DNA from: Maridesulfovibrio frigidus DSM 17176
Lineage (GTDB): Bacteria; Desulfobacterota; Desulfovibrionia; Desulfovibrionales; Desulfovibrionaceae
Assembly: GCF_000711735.1 (NCBI RefSeq)
Contig: NZ_JONL01000005.1
Location: 186,001-250,000 of the forward strand
Length of the DNA stretch: 64,000 nucleotides
Direction: 5' to 3'
Below the pieces are notes generated by a model that was not told the DNA's origin, made no database searches, and saw nothing but the letters and a program-made list of their open reading frames with translations. Made by a program: the position numbers and the translations under genes. This document shows positions 27,284 to 36,406 of the stretch, piece by piece (position 1 is the first letter of the stretch; every line of letters starts with the position of its first letter).

Positions 27284-29602
27284 ATGAAAGATAGCTTAAG
27301 ACTTAAAATTTCCATAGGAACGTGCCTTATACTAACAGTTTTTTTCCTTTTTCTGGGATATTATATAATTGATTCCCAAAAAAAAATATTAGAAGAAAAC
27401 TTGTACGAACACGGTCATGGTATTGCGTCTCTTACCGCGCGCTCCTGCGCTGAATATTTGCCCCGCTTCAGTTATTTTTTAATTGAAGACCTTGCCCTGT
27501 CCGTGGAGAAATCTTCACAGGTCGCCTTTTGTGAAATATATGACCAGAACGGAATGCCTATTCTGCAATCCGGTAATATCATATCTCCAAACCACAAAGC
27601 CAAAAAAACAGCTCAGTACAGTGATGATATCATGGTAGTGGCCTACCCCATCATTAGCGACAATGAAACGCTAGGTAGGGTTGAAATTGGTCTGGACCTT
27701 GATCAGGTACGACAAGATATTAAATCCAAAACGATTAATCTCATACTTATTTTCATTGGTTGTATGCTTTGCACTGTTATCGCTTTGGATGCTTTTTTCC
27801 GAAAAATTGTGATCACTCCCCTAGGCATCCTTGATAACAATACTCGAAAGATTGCAAACCGAGAATTCGTCACGGCAAATGTTGGTAGCAGAATGGATGA
27901 AATTGGGCGGCTAGCCCTGAATTTCAATTATATGAGCAAAAATCTCGAAAACCTCTATAAAAACTTAGAGGTTAAAGTTCTTGAGCGAACCCATGAGTTA
28001 GAAGCTGCCAACGAAAAGCTTGTCATTGCTATTGCAAGGTCTGAAGCAATGGCTGTGGAAGCTGAAAAGGGCGTTGTTGCTAAATCCCAATTTCTTGCTG
28101 CAATGAGCCATGAGATAAGAACTCCCATGAACGCAATCCTCGGCATGGCAGACATTCTGGCCGATTCAGGGCTTGATGGTGAGCAACAAAGATTCATCGA
28201 AGTACTTCTGGAATCTGGAGAAGCACTCCTCCACCTAATCAATGAAATTCTTGATTTAAGTAAGATTGAAGCAGGGCAAGTCTCCTTTGAGAACGAGGAT
28301 ATTGACCTTGATCATTTGATAGGCAAGGCGTTTAAAGTCACCTCCCTTGCGGGACATAGCAAAGGGCTTGAGCTTGCCTACAGTATTAAGCGTAATGTCC
28401 CAACGCAAATCATCGGTGACCCGGCAAGATTGAAGCAAATTTTTGTAAATCTAATTGGTAATGCTATTAAATTCACAGAAAGAGGCTTCGTAGTGCTCGA
28501 AGTATCACTCAGCGAAGGGAGATCCATTGAGTTAGGCAACAAGGTGGGACTTCACTTTGAGATTAAAGACAGCGGGATAGGAATTGAGAAGGATAAACTT
28601 AATTCAATTTTTGATAGATTTACCCAAGAAGATTCTTCCACAACTCGCCAGTACGGCGGAACAGGACTTGGTCTTTCTATATGTAAATCACTTTGTGACG
28701 CGATGAATGGGCGCATATGGATGGAAAGCACTAAGGGATTCGGGTCTTCAGTACATATAGACATTCCTTTTGCTATAAATGCCGTAGTATATAACAATGA
28801 CTCCGTCCTAAAAGATCAATCAATTCTGTTAATTAATGATCAAAATTATTCACGTGAAGCTTTTGCGATTAGGCTCAGTGCAGTAGCTAGAAAAGTAGAT
28901 AAAGTTCATAATTTTGAGGTAGGTAAAATTCTGATATGTGAAGCCCCCCAAGGGGTTCTTCCTTACGACTTAATCATAATCAGGGATAATCTTCACGGTT
29001 GGGAATGGGAACAAACTGTATCCTCCCTGATAGAGCTTGGTGTTGAAGAAGAAAAGATAATTCTTATTGCAAATGTTGAACACAACCATATCAACGACTC
29101 ATTTAAAGGACATGTTCTATTAAAACCTCTAACCATTTTTGATCTCGAAAAAGTGGTTAGAGAAAGAAACATTGTCAAAAATATAGAGAGTGAGCCTGTA
29201 CTCAGAAACGAGGTTGCACAAGTTTCACCCAAGCCACTTGAGGTGCTGCTTATTGAAGACAATAAGGCGAACTGCCTTCTGATAGAACTGTTTTTTAAAG
29301 ACCTTCCATACCGCCTTACCACCACAAGCAATGGGAAGGAAGGCTTGGCTGAAAGGATTAAGAATACATATGATGTGATTCTAATGGATATAGAAATGCC
29401 CGTCATGGATGGGTATGAAGCTACTACTAGAATTCGTAAGTGGGAAAAAGATCATCAAGAAAAGCCGACAAAAATCATTGCGCTCACAGCTCATGCACTG
29501 TCCGAAGTGAAAGATAAAATACTAAGCGCTGGCTGTGATTGTTTTCTTACAAAGCCTATTGCAAAAGAAACATTATTTACTACAATTTCCAATATCCTTT
29601 AA
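27284..29602 (+). CDS. Hybrid sensor histidine kinase, probable partner of the BMP protein
   Basis: 772 residues. Transmembrane helices at about 8-28 and 150-172 flank a small periplasmic domain (about 120 residues); HAMP about 175-225; coiled coil; HisKA with SHEIRTPMNAILGMADIL (about 280-297); ATPase with NLIGNAIKF, DSGIGIEKDKL and GGTGLGLSICK; a degenerate receiver-like region about 510-625 without a phosphoacceptor pattern; and a C-terminal receiver about 650-770 (LLIEDNKANCLLIE, MDIEMPVMDG, KPI). So it phosphorylates itself and its own receiver. No Hpt domain is present, so the next relay partner is elsewhere. Short spacing from the BMP gene (70 nt) and the small periplasmic domain fit a binding-protein-coupled receptor. 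Confidence 0.92.
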   Translation: MKDSLRLKISIGTCLILTVFFLFLGYYIIDSQKKILEENLYEHGHGIASLTARSCAEYLPRFSYFLIEDLALSVEKSSQVAFCEIYDQNGMPILQSGNIISPNHKAKKTAQYSDDIMVVAYPIISDNETLGRVEIGLDLDQVRQDIKSKTINLILIFIGCMLCTVIALDAFFRKIVITPLGILDNNTRKIANREFVTANVGSRMDEIGRLALNFNYMSKNLENLYKNLEVKVLERTHELEAANEKLVIAIARSEAMAVEAEKGVVAKSQFLAAMSHEIRTPMNAILGMADILADSGLDGEQQRFIEVLLESGEALLHLINEILDLSKIEAGQVSFENEDIDLDHLIGKAFKVTSLAGHSKGLELAYSIKRNVPTQIIGDPARLKQIFVNLIGNAIKFTERGFVVLEVSLSEGRSIELGNKVGLHFEIKDSGIGIEKDKLNSIFDRFTQEDSSTTRQYGGTGLGLSICKSLCDAMNGRIWMESTKGFGSSVHIDIPFAINAVVYNNDSVLKDQSILLINDQNYSREAFAIRLSAVARKVDKVHNFEVGKILICEAPQGVLPYDLIIIRDNLHGWEWEQTVSSLIELGVEEEKIILIANVEHNHINDSFKGHVLLKPLTIFDLEKVVRERNIVKNIESEPVLRNEVAQVSPKPLEVLLIEDNKANCLLIELFFKDLPYRLTTTSNGKEGLAERIKNTYDVILMDIEMPVMDGYEATTRIRKWEKDHQEKPTKIIALTAHALSEVKDKILSAGCDCFLTKPIAKETLFTTISNIL

Positions 29603-29604
29603 AA

Positions 29605-29640
29605 ATAGAAAGACCGCGTCAGCTGACGCGGTCTGTAAAA
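29605..29640 (-). terminator. Terminator for the BOF gene (minus strand)
   Basis: 24-nt perfect palindrome AGACCGCGTCAG/CTGACGCGGTCT at 29611-29634; on the minus strand a T-rich stretch follows it. It is also 10 nt after the hybrid kinase stop, but on the plus strand there is no T run. Confidence 0.7.
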
Positions 29641-29721
29641 ACTGTTGACAATACAGTTTATTCAGCCGTCGAAATGAAACGGCCTTTCTATGTGTGGAAG
29701 AGACTTCCAGTGAGGTCCGTT

Positions 29722-30066
29722 TTAGTTAAGAACGGATATTTTCTGGGCTTCGATTCCGGCAAAAGTAAGATCCTGCTCGACCCTACCCTCAAGTGCAACC
29801 TCTGCTTTTCCATCCGCAAGTAGGGAACCTGCGCCGTTAGCATTCAAGTCTACAATTATCTCGCCGGTCTTATCCTGAAATACATATTTATTATCATTAA
29901 TCTTTTTAACGAAAAAACCGTGAAGAACAGCTTTTGTGTCAGCGCTGGAGATTCTAGCTTCTGCAACAGTTGTAACATCACCAGATACACTTTCACGACA
30001 TTCAGCTGTCGCTGCAGCTGCTACAAGGGCCACTAAAACCATAAAGATCAAGCTCATTTTTTTCAT
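29722..30066 (-). CDS. Periplasmic BOF-fold (YgiW/YdeI-like) protein
   Basis: 114 residues with a signal peptide (hydrophobic about 5-20, cleaved after ATA or nearby) and a bacterial OB-fold domain: AVLHGFFVKKINDNKYVFQD, TGEIIVDL and ALEGRVEQDL...IEAQKISVL. This matches the BOF/DUF388 family (YgiW, YdeI), linked to stress tolerance in enterobacteria. Function of the family is not fully defined. The start ATG at 30066 has only weak ribosome-binding complementarity; an alternative at 30057 is possible. Single-gene unit. Confidence 0.88.
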   Translation of the reverse strand: MKKMSLIFMVLVALVAAAATAECRESVSGDVTTVAEARISSADTKAVLHGFFVKKINDNKYVFQDKTGEIIVDLNANGAGSLLADGKAEVALEGRVEQDLTFAGIEAQKISVLN

Positions 30067-30580
30067 CTCAATACCTGTTCCATTCGGAATGGAAGCTTGT
30101 GTTAATAAAAATATTTTAAAACCTTAAATGTCTTCCTAAAAAAATCTCAGCAAGTCTAAAAATCAGCTTTGAATCCTTTTGCTGTTGCAAAAATTGATTA
30201 CCGAAACGACTTATTGATTCCGTGATCAAGGAACTAGCTAATTTCAATTGATTAAGCAATCAAAAAAATCACACTATTGCTGATTTAATTTTATAAAGCT
30301 CATAACAGCCTATTATCTTTAATGATATTTTTTTCACAACCTTAACCCACAAAAAGTGAGACAAATATATATAAAATAATGAACTTGGTTTTTTTTGTGC
30401 CATAATATTACTAGGTTACACCTCAAACAGCACTTATACATACCCGTACAGTATGAATTACAATTTTAAAACCACCTCCTGCTCCCTTTCTCTATAATCA
30501 TAAATGCGGTAAGTAAGCTCCACTCGAGATGTACATAAATAAGCGTTTCTGCTTTCGAAATTTAACAAACTTAAAATATA
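30067..30580. other. Intergenic region upstream of the BOF and RluA genes
   Basis: Divergent region of about 510 bp, very AT-rich. I see no small gene, no clear promoter and no strong secondary structure in it. The RluA gene start at 30581 also lacks a ribosome binding site, so its leader may be unusual. Confidence 0.5.
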
Positions 30581-31225
30581 ATGAATCACAAAGAACTGCT
30601 CGATATAGTATATTCGGACACAAAAATTGTAGTAGTAAATAAACCCAGCGGGCTACTATCCGTTCCCGGGCTTGGCCCTGAAGGGAAAGACTGTGTAGTT
30701 ACACGCGTTCAGGCTATGTTTCCTGATTGCCGCAAGTTCCCAACCATACATAGATTAGACATGGACACTTCGGGCCTGATCGTAATGGGCTTTACTGCCC
30801 GTGCGGTAAGGGAAATCGTGGACCAGTTTCAAAAGCGACAAGTAAAAAAGAGATACGTAGCCCTTTTAGATGGCATCATAAAAGAAGATGAAGGCGTTAT
30901 AGAGATGGCTTTCAGACTAGATCCGTACAACCGTCCATACCAAGTATATGATCCGATTCACGGTAAATTAGGCGTGACAGAGTGGCGTAAAATTGGAATA
31001 GAAGATGGAAAGACCAGAATAGAATTCACTCCCCTCACAGGGCGTACACATCAGCTTAGAGTGCACTCGGCTCATCCTCTTGGATTAAATTGTCCCATCG
31101 TAGGAGACAGATTGTACGGGACAGGCACAGCCCCCGGACAGCTAAAACTACACGCTGGATATTTATCTTTCGTGCATCCTAAGACGAAAGAAATGCTCGA
31201 ATTTGAGATTCCGCCGTTGTTTTAG
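30581..31225 (+). CDS. RluA-family pseudouridine synthase
   Basis: 214 residues, shorter than classic RluC/RluD because there is no S4 domain. Motifs: LDIVYSDTKIVVVNKPSGLL near the N terminus, the catalytic motif HRLDMDTSGL with Asp60 as the nucleophile, KKRYVALLDG (about 89-98), and the C-terminal GRTHQLRVHSA (about 154-164). Family role: isomerises uridine to pseudouridine in rRNA and/or tRNA. Of interest, a stand-alone homologue of the N-terminal accessory domain fused to RluA enzymes in Vibrio and relatives is encoded separately at 40317-41084. Target site unknown. Confidence 0.95.
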   Translation: MNHKELLDIVYSDTKIVVVNKPSGLLSVPGLGPEGKDCVVTRVQAMFPDCRKFPTIHRLDMDTSGLIVMGFTARAVREIVDQFQKRQVKKRYVALLDGIIKEDEGVIEMAFRLDPYNRPYQVYDPIHGKLGVTEWRKIGIEDGKTRIEFTPLTGRTHQLRVHSAHPLGLNCPIVGDRLYGTGTAPGQLKLHAGYLSFVHPKTKEMLEFEIPPLF

Positions 31226-31253
31226 GAACTCAAAAACTCCCATTTCAAACGCA

Positions 31254-31293
31254 CAAAAAAATGCCCGCCGAATAACTTCGGCGGGCATTTTTA
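31254..31293. terminator. Bidirectional terminator between the RluA gene and the glutamate synthase operon
   Basis: ATGCCCGCCGAA-TAAC-TTCGGCGGGCAT (31261-31288) flanked by an A run and a T run; serves both convergent units. Confidence 0.9.
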
Positions 31294-31313
31294 TTTATTC
31301 GTATATGTGAGAA

Positions 31314-33641
31314 CTAACCGAGTGGAGTATTATCCACCAAATTCCAGATACCACATGGGCAAACATTTGCGCAGAAACCACAACCGATACACTTATCAGC
31401 GTTGCAGTACATTTCGAACTTCTTACCTTCGAGGCTATTACGCGTAATAGCCATTTGAGGACAGACAGTTTCGCAAAGTCCACAGTCTCTACATGATCCA
31501 CAGGAAGAACATTCAGTTGCACACTGATTCATGTCTGAAAATTCAGTCAGACGAGGATCAAAGTACTCAAGAGTCATTCTGCTGTAGTCTATTACTTCTT
31601 TAGGATGAGATTCAGGACGTCTGCCAGTGAAGATGTCATCAATTACTTCCGCAGCTTTGCGACCATGGCCGATAGCATGAGTCAAAAGACCAGGACGAAC
31701 AGTGTCACCGATGGCGTATACTTTAGGATCTGTGGTCTGGTAATTTTCATTAACAACCACATGCCCTCGATCAATAGCAATGCCTTCCGGAAGGAACTCA
31801 ACATCAGGAGTATCACCGATGGAGAGAATCACAGTATCAGCTTCGATAAGCTCACCGGATTTAAGAAGCACGCCCTCTTTGGTAACTTCCTGAGTGAAAC
31901 AAGGCCATTTGAACTTCGCGCCCACTTCTTCTGCTTCTTTTCTTTCCTTACCGAAGGATGCTGGTTCCTGAATATCAATCAGAGTGATTGAATCCGCACC
32001 AAGGCGTCCACATTCAGTAGCAACATCACAACCAACATTACCGGCCCCGATAATTACTACGTTTTTACCGACCTTAGCTTTACCAGCAACAGATTGCTGA
32101 AGGAAAGTCAGAGCCGGAGTAATCATTTCATGGCCGGGAATAGGAATCATGCGAGGTTTCTGAGCTCCGATAGCAAGAACGACCGCGTCATTTGCCTGCT
32201 TGAGTTCAGCGAAATCATCGCTGTCCATTTTCTTATGTAAATGAACGTGAGGAATAACTTCCGCAGCACGTTTCAACTCAGCATCAAGAACTTCTTTAGG
32301 AATACGGCTTGAAGGAATAGCTGAAGCGATCTTTCCGCCAAGGGTTTTGGCCATATCGTAAACGACGGCTTCATGTCCCTTCATGCGAATCTGCCATGCG
32401 ATGGAAATACCAGCTGGTCCACCACCGATAACAGCAACCTTTTTGCCCGACAGAGCCGGCAATTTAGGAGCCTTACTATTAACACCTTCGCGTCCAAGCT
32501 TTGTGATGTCCACAGGAAGCATCTTCTTAAGCCCGCGAGTACATCCATCCATACAGAGGTTCGGACATAAATATCCACAAACAGTTGCAGGGAAAGGAGT
32601 ATATGCAAGCGCAAGGTCAACAGCTTCGTCTACCAGACCGTCTCGAACAAGCTGCCAGCGTTCCTGAACAGGAATTCCGCTAGGACAACTGGACTGGCAT
32701 GGAGCTTCATATTTGCTGTTTTCCCAAACGGGAACATATCTTCTTAAAAGACCATTCGGCACTAGTCCGATTGGAGATCTATCAAGATCGGTTAAATCAC
32801 CGATCAAACCGCCCTTACCTAGTTCTGCATCCCATACTTTCGCACGGAACTCAGTCATGGAACGACGAACTTTACCGGTTTTCTCAAAAGGAGTTTTCGC
32901 TCTAATGAGTTCCCAGTCAGATCTATCAATCAACTTTTCATACAGGTATGACTTGTTGATTTTGGCAAGATTAATTTTTAAATTTTCAGTGAGCCATGTC
33001 CAATCAGCATCGGTAATTGGTTCTAAGATGGCGTCTGCCTGAGAAAAACCGTCGTGTGGCCCGCGAACAAATATACGTCCGCCAACCATACCGACACATG
33101 GTCTGTATCCCAGAACATTTTCAGCTGTCTGACCTTTGTAACCACAGACAACTGCGGTTCCGCCAGCCATAAACTCAGCAAAATAGTCGCCGACTGTCCC
33201 AAGCACCCACAACTCAGGAGGATCAAATCTTGGGTTAGTCTTAGTCATGGTCATACCACGAGCACCAAGGTTGCCGCTGATAACGACCTTACCCTGTGCC
33301 ATAGCATTACATGCGCCGTTGGTTCCATCACCGTGAACGATGATTTCTGCTCCGGCATTGAGCCAGCCTACGTCATCAGAAACTGAACCGTGAACATTGA
33401 TTGTTGTTCCGGGAAAACCTTTTGAACCTAAACGCTGACCGGGTGAACCGATAACATCTATTTCAATTGGCTCGTCCTTGGAAATCCACAACCGTCCGCC
33501 AATTCCATGTTGACCAAGGGCATCTATTTCAAGCTTGCGGGCACCTTCACGAACATTCTTTTGAATAATTTCTTCAAGAATGCGTGATTCAAGACGTAAA
33601 CCGTCTTCTACACCGCTTATGCATACTTTTTTTGTAGCCAT
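31314..33641 (-). CDS. Glutamate synthase: GXGXG domain fused to GltD-like NAD(P)H oxidoreductase and ferredoxin
   Basis: 775 residues. About 1-250: the GXGXG beta-helix domain of glutamate synthase alpha subunit (AGAEIIVHGDGTNGACNAMA, VGGRIFVRG). About 300-660: GltD-like part with Cys motifs CQSSCPSGIP and CGYLCPNLCMDGC for Fe-S clusters, FAD-binding VAVIGGGPAGIS and pyridine-nucleotide-binding VVIIGAGNVGCD. About 700-770: two [4Fe-4S] ferredoxin motifs (CRDCGLCETVCP, CIGCGFCANVCP). Fusing GXGXG to the electron-input subunit differs from the common GltB/GltD layout. Supplies electrons and one structural domain for converting glutamine and 2-oxoglutarate to two glutamates. Last gene of a three-gene operon, 33 nt after the FMN subunit; ATG with GGAG. 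Confidence 0.93.
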   Translation of the reverse strand: MATKKVCISGVEDGLRLESRILEEIIQKNVREGARKLEIDALGQHGIGGRLWISKDEPIEIDVIGSPGQRLGSKGFPGTTINVHGSVSDDVGWLNAGAEIIVHGDGTNGACNAMAQGKVVISGNLGARGMTMTKTNPRFDPPELWVLGTVGDYFAEFMAGGTAVVCGYKGQTAENVLGYRPCVGMVGGRIFVRGPHDGFSQADAILEPITDADWTWLTENLKINLAKINKSYLYEKLIDRSDWELIRAKTPFEKTGKVRRSMTEFRAKVWDAELGKGGLIGDLTDLDRSPIGLVPNGLLRRYVPVWENSKYEAPCQSSCPSGIPVQERWQLVRDGLVDEAVDLALAYTPFPATVCGYLCPNLCMDGCTRGLKKMLPVDITKLGREGVNSKAPKLPALSGKKVAVIGGGPAGISIAWQIRMKGHEAVVYDMAKTLGGKIASAIPSSRIPKEVLDAELKRAAEVIPHVHLHKKMDSDDFAELKQANDAVVLAIGAQKPRMIPIPGHEMITPALTFLQQSVAGKAKVGKNVVIIGAGNVGCDVATECGRLGADSITLIDIQEPASFGKERKEAEEVGAKFKWPCFTQEVTKEGVLLKSGELIEADTVILSIGDTPDVEFLPEGIAIDRGHVVVNENYQTTDPKVYAIGDTVRPGLLTHAIGHGRKAAEVIDDIFTGRRPESHPKEVIDYSRMTLEYFDPRLTEFSDMNQCATECSSCGSCRDCGLCETVCPQMAITRNSLEGKKFEMYCNADKCIGCGFCANVCPCGIWNLVDNTPLG

Positions 33642-33674
33642 TTTTTATCTCCGGTATATCACGAGCTTCGGGTG

Positions 33675-35309
33675 TTAAACCACGTACTTAATGCCAAGTC
33701 TTTCGGCAGCATCACGATCACTGATTCCAAGTGCGTCCGACATGCCGATAGGCAATGAAGACGAACGTCCAAGCGGAGCAATAATCTTTTTGATTTCCGT
33801 GTCGAAACTCAGATAAAAGTCAACTACGCGCTCTGCGACCTTTTCAGGATCAAGGCGACGATAAAGTCGTGGGTCCTGAGAAGTAATACCCTTCGGACAG
33901 ATACCAATGTTACAGACATTACAGCGATCTTTCTCGGAACCGAGACAGCCTGCGCCAGCCTGCATGACATACTTACCAACCTGAACAGCACTAGCGCCAA
34001 GCATAATCAAAGCAGCTGCGTTAGCTGCGAGGTTACCGGACTTACCGATACCACCACCTGCCATGAGAGGCAGTTCATTCTGCTGACCAGTAACAACCAA
34101 AGCGTTGTAGCAGTCACGCAAGTTACTTGCGATTGGGTGTCCCATGTGATTCATGGATACGTTATACGCAGCACCAGTTCCGCCGTCTTCACCATCAATG
34201 GCGAGTCCTGCTGCGTAAGGATTACGAGTCAGGTTGTTAAGAACAGCAAGGGAAGTGGAAGATGCTGAGATCTTCGGATATACAGGAACCCTGAATCCCC
34301 AGGCCATACTCATGGACTGAATCATCTTAGCTACAGACTCCTCAATGGAATACTGTGTCTGATGAGTAGGAGGACTAGGCAAGCTGATACCAGTAGGTAC
34401 GCCGCGAATAGCTGCAATCAGCTTGTTCACTTTGTGCCACATGAGCAGTCCGCCATCACCGGGTTTTGCGCCCTGTCCGTATTTAATTTCAATCGCACAA
34501 GGATCGACCTGCATTTCAGGAATAGCATGAATAATTTCATCCCATCCGAAATAGCCGCTCGCGATCTGTAAAATAACATATTTCAGGAATTTGGAACGAA
34601 GCAGACGCGGAGGACAACCGCCCTCACCTGTGCTGATGCGAACCGGCATTCCAAGCTCTTCATTCAAGTAGGCAACCCCCATCTGCAACCCCTCCCACAT
34701 ATTAGGGGAAAGCGCGCCGAAGGACATACCACCGATGACAAGCGGATATATTTCTCTAACTGGAGGCTTCCAGCCGTTTTCAGCCATACATTTCAAGCTT
34801 TGCTCAGGAGACAGAACGCGTCCGAGCAAAGTGTTTAGGCTGAATTCATGCCTACCTGCATCAAGTGCGGGGTCAGTAAGCATGGATATACGCATGAATT
34901 TAATCTGATCAAGCAAGCTTTCTTCAGAATTTCTGCGTCCGCCGCGTGTTCTAGGCTGACCACCACGATCATTATGATACTTCAGGGTGGTGGAACCTTC
35001 ATCACGGTTCGGCTGAATTGCGTTGTTTGGACAGACCATGTTGCACATGGAGCAGCCGATACAACCATAAGCGGGATCGGTCTTCTGTCTGATTCCATAA
35101 AAAATGGAGTGCTCATTGCTAGGCTTCTTTCTAAGACCAGCAGGAGTTACAATAGTACGTTTACGAAAAACGCCTAATTCAATAGCACTTACCGGGCAGA
35201 CTGAGGTGCAACGACCGCACTGTGTGCAAAGATCTTTGTCCCACTCGATTTGCCAAGGTAAATCCTTAACGCCTAAAGTTGACGGGGTAATTGGTCTGTC
35301 TGAGAGCAT
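33675..35309 (-). CDS. Glutamate synthase FMN/synthase subunit with N-terminal ferredoxin domain
   Basis: 544 residues: N-terminal ferredoxin with CTQCGRCTSVCP and CIGCSMCNMVCP (about 27-95), then the glutamate synthase central/FMN domain (about 170-520) with GGMSFGALSPNMWEG, STGEGGCP, QGAKPGDGGLL and the cysteine cluster CNVCNIGICP (about 472-481) for the [3Fe-4S] centre. It is the archaeal-type short synthase. In the complex, ammonia from the glutaminase subunit combines with 2-oxoglutarate here. Its ATG (35309) has AAGGAG 7 nt upstream and lies inside the glutaminase gene, a real 37-bp overlap that indicates translational coupling. Confidence 0.95.
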   Translation of the reverse strand: MLSDRPITPSTLGVKDLPWQIEWDKDLCTQCGRCTSVCPVSAIELGVFRKRTIVTPAGLRKKPSNEHSIFYGIRQKTDPAYGCIGCSMCNMVCPNNAIQPNRDEGSTTLKYHNDRGGQPRTRGGRRNSEESLLDQIKFMRISMLTDPALDAGRHEFSLNTLLGRVLSPEQSLKCMAENGWKPPVREIYPLVIGGMSFGALSPNMWEGLQMGVAYLNEELGMPVRISTGEGGCPPRLLRSKFLKYVILQIASGYFGWDEIIHAIPEMQVDPCAIEIKYGQGAKPGDGGLLMWHKVNKLIAAIRGVPTGISLPSPPTHQTQYSIEESVAKMIQSMSMAWGFRVPVYPKISASSTSLAVLNNLTRNPYAAGLAIDGEDGGTGAAYNVSMNHMGHPIASNLRDCYNALVVTGQQNELPLMAGGGIGKSGNLAANAAALIMLGASAVQVGKYVMQAGAGCLGSEKDRCNVCNIGICPKGITSQDPRLYRRLDPEKVAERVVDFYLSFDTEIKKIIAPLGRSSSLPIGMSDALGISDRDAAERLGIKYVV

Positions 35310-36406
35310 TGGATAATCTCCTTGCAGTCGGGTCCGACGATAACGGTATCAAGATGCATTGGTTGAAAATCTTTGGATTTATCACGGTCTGGAATTGCAG
35401 CATTCAGGCCGCAGACTTCAGATGAGAAACCAAAGATGCCGTCTTTTCCGCCGACAATTCCAGGACGGAATTTCTTGCGGTCCTGAGTCATAAACATGCG
35501 TCCGCCAGGCAGACAGCCGATGACACAGTTAGGACCATCAATAATGAGTTTGCGGCATGAACGTTTGAGTTCAGTTAAGAACTCTCTGTCCGGATGCTCA
35601 GCAATTTCGCTATCACTCAGTGGAGTGATGATGTGTTTATATGCCCTGATATCAAGGCCGAGTCGCTTAGTCGTATAATGAGCGATATGTGTGAAAACTT
35701 CAGAATCAGACTGATACCCACTGTACCCAGTGATGTTTCTTGACTGAAGATATTCTTTAATGGGGATAAATGCAGTGTTTTCACCATTTGTCATAGAGGC
35801 AACGCCTTCTATAAAGAATGGGTGACACGCATAAAGGTTAATCGCGTAGTTAGTATTCTGTCTTCCCTGAGCAAGAATTCTGCGTGCGTAGATATCCTTG
35901 TTGCGATCAAGCTGAAGGTATTCTCCAATTTCGAGAGGATCACCGACTTCTTTGATAACGATTGTGTCAGGCCAGAAAGAAAAGACCATCATGTCGCCAG
36001 ACTCTTCACCCATCTTTTTTAGATCAAGACGCATTTGAACCAAACGCGAGCCCTGCTCTGCTTCAGAAAGGTTTTCCCATCCTTTAGGAACACTGTAAGC
36101 AATAGCTGCATACGTTCCACGAACAGGAGTTCCGACAGGAGGAGGTCCGTCTGGAGCATAAAGGATGCTGAACTTGGACTTAAAGCCCTTGTCCATTGAG
36201 TACTGGTCCAGTCTACGGAGCCCAGCTTCTGTGAAAATTCCCGACAAAATCGGACAATCTTTCAATTCTTCAAATGGACCGCTGAGTCCATTTAAATATA
36301 GTCCCACACCGGAACCATCATGCCCCTCTTTCATTACATTAAGAGCATCGATGGCACGCATGGGTGAAATTGGGTCGCGGCTTGTAAGCGCAAATAAACG
36401 GCACAT
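35273..36406 (-). CDS. Glutamate synthase glutaminase subunit (class II amidotransferase)
   Basis: 377 residues beginning MCRLF, with Cys2 as the class-II (Ntn-type) amidotransferase nucleophile after Met removal. Downstream motifs GHDGSGVGLYL (about residue 29) and later NGENTAFIP fit GATase_2 of glutamate synthases. It hydrolyses glutamine and passes ammonia to the FMN subunit. First gene of the operon (36406 to 31314), overlapping the next by 37 bp. A GGAGTGA sequence lies about 10 nt before the ATG. The gene order and separate domains match archaeal/deltaproteobacterial three-part glutamate synthases rather than the large bacterial GltB. Confidence 0.94.
   Translation of the reverse strand: MCRLFALTSRDPISPMRAIDALNVMKEGHDGSGVGLYLNGLSGPFEELKDCPILSGIFTEAGLRRLDQYSMDKGFKSKFSILYAPDGPPPVGTPVRGTYAAIAYSVPKGWENLSEAEQGSRLVQMRLDLKKMGEESGDMMVFSFWPDTIVIKEVGDPLEIGEYLQLDRNKDIYARRILAQGRQNTNYAINLYACHPFFIEGVASMTNGENTAFIPIKEYLQSRNITGYSGYQSDSEVFTHIAHYTTKRLGLDIRAYKHIITPLSDSEIAEHPDREFLTELKRSCRKLIIDGPNCVIGCLPGGRMFMTQDRKKFRPGIVGGKDGIFGFSSEVCGLNAAIPDRDKSKDFQPMHLDTVIVGPDCKEIIQCSQTDQLPRQL

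Noticed and set aside
32381-33386. Several antisense ORFs in the glutamate synthase genes
   Set aside because: Overlap conserved coding sequence with strong motifs and show no independent features.
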